Below, one piece after another: positions 1-5,293 of a stretch of 14,254 bases of DNA. Source of the stretch: Gemmatimonadota bacterium (GTDB lineage Bacteria; Gemmatimonadota; Gemmatimonadetes; Gemmatimonadales; Gemmatimonadaceae); NCBI GenBank assembly GCA_003222065.1, contig QHUV01000033.1, positions 1 through 14,254 of the forward strand. The letters run 5' to 3'. The notes under the pieces were generated by a model. It saw only the letters and a program-made list of their open reading frames with translations, did no database searches and was not told the DNA's origin. The first letter of the stretch is position 1; every line of letters begins with the position of its first letter. The position numbers and the translations under genes were made by a program.

Positions 1-329
1 AGCGTCTCCGACGGGGCATAGAAGTTCCCTGCGGCGTTATTGACGAGGAGGTCGATGCGCCCGGCGTCGCGCTGAACCTGCTCGACCATCGCTTTGACGC
101 GCTCAGGGTCGCGCACGTCAACGGTGGCGACACTGACGCGCGAACCGCGCTCGCGGAGCGTGGCTGCCGCCGCATCGAGATGCTCCAGCTTTCGGCTCGC
201 GATCACGACGTGCGCGCCAAGGGAACCGAGCAATTCGGCGATTCCGAAACCGATACCGGTCGCGCCCCCCGTGATGAGCGCGACCTGACCGTCGAAGAGT
301 CCAGCTCTGAACACTGTCGTCTGTTCCAT
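1..329 (-). CDS. SDR-family oxidoreductase, 2,4-dienoyl-CoA reductase-like (N-terminal part, cut by window edge)
   Basis: Only the first 109 residues are present; the gene runs off the left edge. The protein starts with MEQTTVFRAG and has the classical short-chain dehydrogenase Rossmann start: TGGATGIG at residues 20-27 binds the dinucleotide phosphates, an Asp at residue 71 (TVDVRD) is in the adenine-contact position, and NNAAGNF lies at 97-103. The NNAAGNF version of the usual NNAG motif is typical of 2,4-dienoyl-CoA reductase-type SDRs, which reduce polyunsaturated enoyl-CoA with NADPH during beta-oxidation. The catalytic Ser-Tyr-Lys residues lie outside the window, so the substrate is inferred. 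It follows rnhB by 53 bases in the same direction and has no clear Shine-Dalgarno sequence. It may be the last gene of the ribosomal cluster or have its own promoter. Family assignment is firm, substrate moderate. Confidence 0.82.
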   Translation of the reverse strand, partial: MEQTTVFRAGLFDGQVALITGGATGIGFGIAELLGSLGAHVVIASRKLEHLDAAAATLRERGSRVSVATVDVRDPERVKAMVEQVQRDAGRIDLLVNNAAGNFYAPSET

Positions 330-382
330 GACGGCCGAAGCTAGCATGCCCGGCGGGCCGCGCGCGAGCGGCTTGCTGGCAG

Positions 383-1180
383 CTACAGTTCGGACGTCAG
401 CGGGCTCGACGACGGAGGCGGATTGTTCGTGAGCGTGTGATCGCTCGTTAGGCAAGGCGCTTCGCCCGTTACATTCAGCGCGATCTCGTCATCGACACCG
501 ACCGCGTCGAACGGAAGACCGAGCTGCCGCACCGGCAAGAAGGAATGCCGATGATGCGGCGTGACACCGCGCTCGGCGATCCCGGCGAAATGTGCGGCCG
601 TCGAGTAACCCACATTGCGCTCCCAGCGATAGCCGGGATAGCGGACGGCGAGCGCGCGCATCACTCGGTCGCGCGTGACCTTCGCGATGATCGACGCGCA
701 GGCGATGCTGTAACAGCACGCGTCGCCGGCGACGACGGCGGTGTGGGGAGTCCCCAATGATCGAATCGCGCGTCCGTCGAGAATCACATGATCGGGACGG
801 ATCGGCAGCCGGCCCAGTGCACGCCGCATCGCGAGGACCGCGGCGTGAAAGATGTTGAGCCGATCGATCTCGCGAACCGAGGCGGCGCCGACGCCGATCG
901 CGAGCGCGCGCGCACGGATCTTCGCGGCGAGTCGTGCCCGCGCGTCTGCCGAGAGCTGCTTGGAATCGTCGACGCCGCGAATGACACGCTCCTCAGGCGG
1001 CATGATCACGGCGCACGCGACGACGGGGCCAGCGAGCGGCCCCCGTCCCACTTCGTCGATGCCGGCGATGAGGGGGCCGACGGATCGGCGCAAATCGCGC
1101 TCGATCGTGCTCCAGCGATCGCGCCGCGGCGACGGAACGAGGGTGCGATCGCGCGCGTCCTGCTCATCGGCGCGCGACAC
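383..1180 (-). CDS. rnhB: Ribonuclease HII
   Basis: RNase HII cleaves the RNA strand of RNA-DNA hybrids and starts excision of single ribonucleotides misincorporated in DNA. The 265-residue protein has the family signature GIDEVGRGPLAGP (residues 40-52) and the four metal-binding carboxylates Asp42, Glu43, Asp135 (ILDG) and Asp153 (GDACC). It also has ASIIAKVTRD (162-171) and the junction-sensing Tyr192 (GYSTAAH). I chose the GTG start at 1180 because a GGAG Shine-Dalgarno sits 7 bases upstream, right after the rplS stop codon; the intergenic gap is 13 bases. A longer frame would overlap rplS by more than 130 bases and encode Arg/Ser-rich non-homologous sequence. Odd points are about 35 extra N-terminal residues before the catalytic core and about 45 residues after the usual end (Pro/Ser/Thr-rich tail). 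Last gene of the conserved ribosomal cluster. Confidence 0.95.
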   Translation of the reverse strand: MSRADEQDARDRTLVPSPRRDRWSTIERDLRRSVGPLIAGIDEVGRGPLAGPVVACAVIMPPEERVIRGVDDSKQLSADARARLAAKIRARALAIGVGAASVREIDRLNIFHAAVLAMRRALGRLPIRPDHVILDGRAIRSLGTPHTAVVAGDACCYSIACASIIAKVTRDRVMRALAVRYPGYRWERNVGYSTAAHFAGIAERGVTPHHRHSFLPVRQLGLPFDAVGVDDEIALNVTGEAPCLTSDHTLTNNPPPSSSPLTSEL

Positions 1181-1193
1181 CGCCGCGCTCCGA

Positions 1194-1574
1194 TTACTCC
1201 GTGACCGGCGTGCCCGTCTCGGGCACCGCGACACGCACCTTCTTCTCCTTGATGCGAGTTGCCTTGCCGGTGAGATGACGGAGGTAGTAGAGCTTCGCGC
1301 GCCGGACACGCCCGCGCCGCACGACCGCAATCTCGGCGAGCATCGGGCTGTGCACGGGGAAAATGCGCTCGACGCCGACGCCGTTGGAGATCTTTCGCAC
1401 TGTGAACGTCTCGCTCACGCCGCTGCCGCGACGCGCAATGCAGACGCCCTCGAACGCTTGAATGCGCTCCTTCTCACCTTCTTTCACACGGACGTTGACG
1501 CGCAGTGTGTCACCGGCGCGGAAGGGCGGAATGGTGCGGAGCCACTCTTTCTGAGTCTCGATGAAGGCATGCAT
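1194..1574 (-). CDS. rplS: 50S ribosomal protein L19
   Basis: L19 sits at the 30S-50S interface of the ribosome. The 126-residue product begins [18 protein letters not shown] and contains the conserved blocks [57 protein letters not shown] and [22 protein letters not shown], covering the family end to end. An in-frame start further upstream at 1667 would add 31 residues without family similarity, so the ATG at 1574 is preferred, although no good Shine-Dalgarno precedes it. The gene follows trmD after an unusually long 152-base spacer and is followed closely by rnhB, matching the standard trmD-rplS-rnhB order. Confidence 0.96.
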   Translation of the reverse strand: MHAFIETQKEWLRTIPPFRAGDTLRVNVRVKEGEKERIQAFEGVCIARRGSGVSETFTVRKISNGVGVERIFPVHSPMLAEIAVVRRGRVRRAKLYYLRHLTGKATRIKEKKVRVAVPETGTPVTE

Positions 1575-1726
1575 ATGACGCTCGGGGCTGGGCGTTCGCC
1601 GCGGTTGGCCGCGGCAACCCACAGGATAAAGTCGTTTGGTAAGACCGCGAAAGGTAACGGCGACCACGGGCGAACGCTAGCGTCTGTAAGAGCTTGCGCC
1701 ACATAGCGCTCGACTCGGATGAGCGG
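1575..1726 (-). promoter_or_regulatory. trmD-rplS spacer with GC-rich hairpin (possible rplS leader)
   Basis: The 152 bases between the trmD stop and the rplS start are long for this operon. They hold a perfect 7-bp hairpin at 1598-1615 (GCCGCGG, loop TTGG, CCGCGGC), about 24 bases before the rplS ATG on the transcript. Some 25 bases further upstream is a TATCCT hexamer (4 of 6 to the -10 consensus) without a convincing -35. Leader RNAs that control L19 synthesis are known in other bacteria, but I see no match to a named class. The hairpin is real; a regulatory role is inference. Confidence 0.35.
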
Positions 1727-2419
1727 TCAATGCAGACTATTCCGCGGATCGTTCTCACTCGCTCGGCCTCGACGCAATTGCGACAGCCGAGACGCTTCGT
1801 CGGCGCGCCACGCGGCGATCCGCTGATGATCGCCCGACAGCAGCACATCCGGCACGGCATGACCGCGATACACTGGCGGCCGCGTGTAGCTCGGCGCACT
1901 GAGATCACGATCGAAGAACGAATCACCATACGCGCTCTCGTGATCGGACATCGCACCGGCAAGCAATCTGGCGGTGGCGTCGAGGATCGCCAGCGCGGCC
2001 GGCTCGCCACCACTCAATACGAAATCACCGATGGAGATTTCCTCCGTGGCCAGATGGTCGGCGACGCGCTGATCGACATCCTTATAGTGGCCACACAAGA
2101 GAGTCAGCTCAGCACAGGCGGCGTAGCGGACGGCGTCAGCTTGCGTGAAGTGCCGGCCGCGTGGCGAGAGCAGGACGATTGGCGGTTGCGCCGCAAGCGT
2201 CTCGACCGCTTCGAAGAATGGATCGGGCTTCATGACCATCCCCGGTCCGCCGCCATACGGGTAATCGTCGACGGTGCGATGGCGATCGTGAGTGTAGTCT
2301 CGCAAGTCGACGATCTCGTAAACGACGCTCCCCGCCGCCGCCGCCTTCGCTGGAATCGACAGCGAGAGCGGGCCGGCGAAGAACTCGGGAAAGATAGTGA
2401 CGATGCGAATACGAAGCAT
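1727..2419 (-). CDS. trmD: tRNA (guanine-N1)-methyltransferase
   Basis: TrmD uses S-adenosylmethionine to make m1G37 next to the anticodon, which prevents +1 frameshifting. The 230-residue protein has the trefoil-knot SPOUT motifs in order: RIVTIFPEFF (5-14), DDYPYGGGPGMVM (51-63), LLSPRGRHFTQ (83-93), LLCGHYKDVDQRV (107-119), SIGDFVLSGGEPA (129-141), DSFF with the likely catalytic Asp166, SYTRP (177-181) and VLLSGDH (192-198). The usual CGRYEG is CGHYKD here, a form I recall from Bacteroidetes-like lineages, so it is not a sign of decay. The ATG at 2419 gives exactly the conserved N-terminus; no strong Shine-Dalgarno is visible. Upstream, 273 bases including a nested repeat separate it from rimM. 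Confidence 0.95.
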   Translation of the reverse strand: MLRIRIVTIFPEFFAGPLSLSIPAKAAAAGSVVYEIVDLRDYTHDRHRTVDDYPYGGGPGMVMKPDPFFEAVETLAAQPPIVLLSPRGRHFTQADAVRYAACAELTLLCGHYKDVDQRVADHLATEEISIGDFVLSGGEPAALAILDATARLLAGAMSDHESAYGDSFFDRDLSAPSYTRPPVYRGHAVPDVLLSGDHQRIAAWRADEASRLSQLRRGRASENDPRNSLH

Positions 2420-2440
2420 GGACGTGCGCGGCAGAGGTCT

Positions 2441-2680
2441 GTCATCCTGAGCGCAGCGATTTGCCGTTCAGCGTCTCAGATTAATCGAAAAGCAGGACGC
2501 AGATGAACGCAGATTGCGCAGATGGAACGCAGATAAAAGAGCGGCAACGATCTTTTGAAAAAGTTCGTTTTCGTTCTTTTGTAGTATCAGCGTTCATCTG
2601 CGTAATCTGCGTTCATCTGCGTGCTGCTTTTTGATGTGCAGAGATGCGTACAGCAGATCCCTCGCTGCGCTCGGGATGAC
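2441..2680. repeat. Composite nested palindromic element between rimM and trmD
   Basis: Outer arms at 2441-2459 and 2662-2680 are inverted copies (18 of 19 positions; the one difference is a T that could form a G-U pair in RNA). They match a shortened version of the palindrome arms seen at 5079-5165 and 7767-7854: the left reads GTCATCCTGAGCGCAGCGA. The right side keeps the shared GCAGATCCCTCG inner sequence, while the left inner sequence has diverged. Inside lies a second, unrelated inverted repeat (2488-2534 / 2586-2631). There is no gene in the element and no transposase. It fills most of the 273-base spacer inside a normally tight operon. Confidence 0.85.
2488..2631. repeat. Inner inverted repeat built of ~10-base CGCAGAT units
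   Basis: The left arm (2488-2534) carries ACGCAGATGA, ACGCAGATTG, CGCAGATGGA and ACGCAGAT in direct succession, a period of about 10 bases. The right arm (2586-2631) is its inverted copy (CATCTGCGTAATCTGCGTTC and flanks), differing by about four substitutions and one inserted base. The ~50-base loop between them is AT-rich (for example CTTTTGAAAAAGTTCG). A transcript from either strand would fold into a long hairpin. I recall similar CTGCGTTCATCTGCGT repeats from intergenic regions of several soil-bacterial phyla; I cannot verify this here. Confidence 0.85.
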
Positions 2681-2692
2681 AAATAGTGTTTA

Positions 2693-3247
2693 CTAATCGA
2701 GCAAGCCTACCGGAATGGTCACGATCACGACGCGGGCCTCTCGATCAACCGAACGAACCGATTGGTCGTACAAGAGGAGAAACGTGTCGTCGTGACCGGT
2801 GCGGCGGACATCGATCGCCAGCCCTTGGGGAAGCTCGTAGACGTCCGCGACCTCGCCGACCGACTCGCCCGTCTCGAGCTGGACGTGCATCCCGAGGAGC
2901 TCGTGCACATATACTTCGCCTTCCGCGAGCGACGCGACTTCGGCACGCGGCACGAGGAAGAACCGGTTTCGCCATTGCTCTGCGCTCGTGCGATCGTTGA
3001 TCTCCCGGAACGCGACGATCAGGCCGCCCTTGAATCGCGTGGCGCGGTCGACGTGCAGCTCGCGCGCTTCCGGAGCGAGATCGCCGCGCGCGGTACCGGC
3101 GAACACACGCCGGCCCGGCGCGAACATCGCTTCCGGTGCGTCGGTGATTGGTTCGACGACGAGCTCGCCGCGAATGCCGTGCGCTTTGCGCACCCGTCCG
3201 ACGATGACATAGCCCTCGCCACCGTCAGATCGGGCGGCTGCGCTCAT
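2693..3247 (-). CDS. rimM: Ribosome maturation factor RimM
   Basis: RimM binds ribosomal protein S19 and assists maturation of the 30S head domain. The 184-residue protein has the usual two parts. The N-terminal RimM domain carries YVIVGRVRKAHGIRGELVVE (about residues 13-32) and RFKGGLIVAFREINDRTSAE. The C-terminal PRC-barrel domain begins near FFLVPRAEV and contains YVHELLGMHVQLETG, GEVADVYELPQG and the end motif VRSVD. It begins 16 bases after the rpsP stop, so the two are probably co-transcribed. The small KH-domain protein gene often found between rpsP and rimM is absent here. Downstream the operon is interrupted by the repeat at 2441-2680. Confidence 0.95.
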   Translation of the reverse strand: MSAAARSDGGEGYVIVGRVRKAHGIRGELVVEPITDAPEAMFAPGRRVFAGTARGDLAPEARELHVDRATRFKGGLIVAFREINDRTSAEQWRNRFFLVPRAEVASLAEGEVYVHELLGMHVQLETGESVGEVADVYELPQGLAIDVRRTGHDDTFLLLYDQSVRSVDREARVVIVTIPVGLLD

Positions 3248-3263
3248 GACCAGCGCTGACTCG

Positions 3264-3599
3264 TCAGGCGGCGCCGCCCTCGGCGCTCTCGTCCCGTTCG
3301 CTCAATGGGACGGCCTTCGACTGCAAGGAGCGGCCGAGGCGCTGTTCGTGTCGCGCCTTCAAGATTCCGGCGCGGCGGAGCAGTGAGCGCACGGTGTCGC
3401 TCGGAAGAGCGCCATTGTCGAGCCAATAGTTGACACGCTCGGAGCGCAGATTGAGCGCGTTCTCACCCTGTCGCGGAGCGTACTGGCCGACGATCTCGAT
3501 GAACCTGCCGTCGCGCGGGCTCCGTGAATCGGTGACGACGATACGGAACATGGGGGCCTTCTTGCGGCCCGTGCGGCGAAGACGAATGCGGACTGCCAT
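3264..3599 (-). CDS. rpsP: 30S ribosomal protein S16
   Basis: S16 is an early-binding protein of the 30S subunit. The 111-residue product starts MAVRIRLRRTGRKKAPMFRI and has the family blocks VVTDSRSPRDGRFIEIVGQY and LNLRSERVNYWLDNGALPSD, then VRSLLRRAGIL. The C-terminal tail after residue 90 is charged and variable, as is common. The ATG at 3599 is supported by a GAGGAG Shine-Dalgarno at 3610-3615, ten bases upstream, one of the few clear ribosome-binding sites in the cluster. It lies 88 bases after ffh. That spacer holds a small hairpin (CTGGG, loop TATTT, CCCAG at 3654-3668) and nothing else I can identify. Confidence 0.96.
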   Translation of the reverse strand: MAVRIRLRRTGRKKAPMFRIVVTDSRSPRDGRFIEIVGQYAPRQGENALNLRSERVNYWLDNGALPSDTVRSLLRRAGILKARHEQRLGRSLQSKAVPLSERDESAEGGAA

Positions 3600-3687
3600 G
3601 GAAATTGTGCTCCTCGATCAGAGAGTTCGTACTAGCACCGGGCTCCTCGCGAACTGGGTATTTCCCAGCCGCACCCGGGATCGTTAC

Positions 3688-5028
3688 CTACCTCATGCCG
3701 AACATGTTCGGCCGGAACTTACCGCCGCCGCCCTGAGCGGCCGCGGCCTTCTTCATCATCTTTTGCATCTCGCGGAACTGCTCGAGGAGCCGGTTCACCT
3801 CACTTACCGGCCGGCCGGAGCCGCGCGCCACGCGTGCCCGGCGCGAGCCGTTCATGACGCCGGGGGTCTTGCGCTCGTTAGGCGTCATCGACAGGACAAT
3901 CGCCTCGACGTGCTTCATGCGTCTCGGGTCGGCGGCTTTGACTTGCTTCAGCATCTTGGTATTGACACCGGGCAGCATCTTCAGTACGCCCTCCAGCGGC
4001 CCGAGCTTCTCGATCTGCCGCATCGCGGTGAGGAAGTCATTCAAGTCCATGCCCTCCTTGCGCACCTTTTTCTCCAGACGCTTGGCTTCGTCGGCGTCAA
4101 ACGCCTCTTGCGCTTTCTCCACGAGACTGACGACGTCGCCCTGCTGGAGAATGCGGCCCGCCATGCGGTCAGGGTGAAACTCCTCGAGCGCCTCCGGCTT
4201 TTCGCCGACGCCGATGTACTTGATCGGCTTCTTCGTCACGCCGTAGATCGAGAGCGCCGCACCGCCACGCGCATCGCCGTCCATCTTCGTGAGAATGACG
4301 CCGGTAACGTGCAGGCGCTGATCGAATCCCTGGGCAATGCGCACCGCGTCCTGACCGGTCATCCCATCGGCGACGAAGAGAATTTCGTCGGGATGGATCT
4401 CGCGCTTGAGATGATCGAGCTCCGTCATCATCTCGTCGTCGATCTGCAGCCGGCCGGCGGTGTCGACGATGACCACTCGGTCGCGGTTGCGCCGCGCTGC
4501 GTCGATTCCAGCCTTGGCGATGCGGACGACGTCGGTCGTACCGCGATCGGCGTAGACGGGCACATCGAGCTGCGCGCCGAGTGTCTCGAGCTGGTCAATG
4601 GCGGCGGGACGGTAGACGTCGGCGGCAATGAGGCGTGTCGGCTTGCCCTCGGCTTTGAGCTTGCGCGCGAGCTTGGCGGCCGTTGTCGTCTTTCCGGAGC
4701 CCTGCAAGCCAACCATCATGACGATGGTCGGCGGCACGGTGCTGAGCTTGAGCGCTTCACGACGTTCGCCGAGCATCGCCGTGAGCTCGTCATAGACGAT
4801 CTTGACGAGTTGCTGAGCCGGAGAAACGGTGCGCAGCTGCGCGACGCCGACCGCCTTCTTCTCGACCCGTTCCAGGAATTCACGGGTGAGTTGAAAGTTG
4901 ACATCGGCCTCGAGGAGGACGCGGCGGACCTCGCGGAGTCCTTCCTTTATGTCGGCTTCATTGAGGATCCCACGCCCGCGGAGTCGCGCGAACGTCGCCT
5001 CGAGTTTTTCACTGAGCTCGTCGAACAT
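3688..5028 (-). CDS. ffh: Signal recognition particle GTPase Ffh
   Basis: Ffh is the SRP54 homologue: with 4.5S RNA it binds signal sequences on ribosomes and delivers them to FtsY at the membrane. The 446-residue protein has an N domain (1-90), a G domain and an M domain. The G domain shows GLQGSGKTTTAAKL (G1, 107-120), DVYRPAA (137-143), DTAGR (189-193), TKMDGDARGGAA (247-258) and GVGEKP. The M domain contains the RNA-binding SRRARVARGSGRPVSEVN (395-412) and a Met-rich C-terminus (MQKMMKK, NMFGMR). I chose the ATG at 5028 because MFDELSEKLEATFARLRGRG is the conserved start. Extending upstream would translate into the palindromic repeat and give the artefactual peptide QIPRRCAPRDD. There is no Shine-Dalgarno, and a possible promoter ends 8 bases before the ATG. 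Confidence 0.96.
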   Translation of the reverse strand: MFDELSEKLEATFARLRGRGILNEADIKEGLREVRRVLLEADVNFQLTREFLERVEKKAVGVAQLRTVSPAQQLVKIVYDELTAMLGERREALKLSTVPPTIVMMVGLQGSGKTTTAAKLARKLKAEGKPTRLIAADVYRPAAIDQLETLGAQLDVPVYADRGTTDVVRIAKAGIDAARRNRDRVVIVDTAGRLQIDDEMMTELDHLKREIHPDEILFVADGMTGQDAVRIAQGFDQRLHVTGVILTKMDGDARGGAALSIYGVTKKPIKYIGVGEKPEALEEFHPDRMAGRILQQGDVVSLVEKAQEAFDADEAKRLEKKVRKEGMDLNDFLTAMRQIEKLGPLEGVLKMLPGVNTKMLKQVKAADPRRMKHVEAIVLSMTPNERKTPGVMNGSRRARVARGSGRPVSEVNRLLEQFREMQKMMKKAAAAQGGGGKFRPNMFGMR

Positions 5029-5036
5029 AGCCCAGA

Positions 5037-5065
5037 AAAGTAAGGGAAGGCGTGAGTTAGGACAA
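5037..5065 (-). promoter_or_regulatory. Possible promoter of ffh (leaderless arrangement)
   Basis: On the minus strand a TTGTCC hexamer (5060-5065, 4 of 6 to TTGACA) is followed after exactly 17 bases by TACTTT (5037-5042, 3 of 6 to TATAAT). The -10 box ends 8 bases before the ffh ATG, so transcription would begin within a base or two of the start codon. This fits the absence of a Shine-Dalgarno sequence before ffh. The match is modest. Confidence 0.35.
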
Positions 5066-5078
5066 CCAAAGGAGTGCT

Positions 5079-5165
5079 TGTCATCCCGAGGAGCGCAGCG
5101 ACGAGGGATCTGCACTTGATCGGGCAAAGTGCAGATCGCTCGTCGCTGCGCTCCTCGGGATGACA
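5079..5165. repeat. 39-bp-arm palindromic element in the ffh-lon divergent region
   Basis: The left arm (5079-5117) and right arm (5127-5165) are inverted copies with one mismatch, separated by a 9-base loop (GATCGGGCA). The arm begins GTCATCCCGAGGAGCGCAGC and ends GATCTGCACTT. It is the same element type as at 7767-7854. It sits between the two divergent genes, about 14 bases upstream of the proposed ffh -35 box and about 130 bases before lon. In this position it cannot terminate a gene reading out of the region. It is best viewed as a dispersed REP-like palindrome, perhaps an insulator between promoters. Confidence 0.92.
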
Positions 5166-5236
5166 GCTACACGCCGCGCTCGCTTGACCATGCGCGTGCT
5201 CGCGCGTCTTACCGAAAGCAGCGCCTGCGCGACGCG

Positions 5237-5250
5237 TTGCACTGGTGCAA
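5237..5250. promoter_or_regulatory. Short perfect palindrome upstream of lon (possible operator)
   Basis: TTGCAC-TG-GTGCAA is a 14-base inverted repeat with 6-bp arms and a 2-base centre. It ends 43 bases before the lon ATG, near the proposed promoter. It does not match the CIRCE or HAIR heat-shock operators. Whether it binds a regulator is unknown. Confidence 0.3.
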
Positions 5251-5255
5251 ACCGA

Positions 5256-5286
5256 CTGTCAGCGGCTCGCCGCCCCTCGTTACCTT
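5256..5286 (+). promoter_or_regulatory. Possible promoter of lon (leaderless arrangement)
   Basis: CTGTCA (5256-5261, 4 of 6 to TTGACA) is followed after 19 bases by TACCTT (5281-5286). The -10-like box ends 7 bases before the ATG at 5294, and the bases before the ATG (CCTCTCC) are pyrimidine-rich with no Shine-Dalgarno. The geometry resembles that of ffh. The spacing is longer than ideal, so confidence is low. Confidence 0.28.
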
Positions 5287-5293
5287 CCTCTCC

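Noticed and set aside
107..119. TrmD with mutated active site (GHYK in place of GRYE; numbers are residues of the protein encoded at 1727-2419)
   Set aside because: I recall CGHYKG-type TrmD as normal in Bacteroidetes-like lineages, and all other motifs are intact, so this is a lineage variant and not a loss of function.
383..1330. Longer RNase HII starting at 1330 within rplS
   Set aside because: It would overlap rplS by about 137 bases with Arg/Ser-rich sequence; the GTG at 1180 has a well-placed GGAG.
1194..1667. Longer L19 starting at 1667
   Set aside because: The extra 31 residues do not resemble L19, and the family start [11 protein letters not shown] lies at 1574.
852..1706. 284-codon plus-strand open frame opposite rnhB and rplS
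   Set aside because: Antisense to two clearly conserved genes, with low-complexity Arg/Ala/Ser composition.
2488..2631. CRISPR-like array in the rimM-trmD spacer
   Set aside because: The repeats are only about 10 bases, have no spacers of constant length and are arranged as an inverted repeat; no cas genes are present.
3654..3668. Small hairpin between ffh and rpsP as a terminator
   Set aside because: A 5-bp stem without a U-tract inside a conserved operon is too weak to call.
3430..5043. Very long open frame (over 500 codons) on the plus strand opposite ffh
   Set aside because: It is the antisense shadow of ffh and rpsP in GC-rich DNA; its product is His/Arg/Asp/Leu-rich with no recognisable domain, whereas ffh has all its motifs.
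5079..5165. Intrinsic terminator of ffh or lon
   Set aside because: The element lies upstream of both divergent start codons, so neither gene is transcribed into it, and no U-tract follows.
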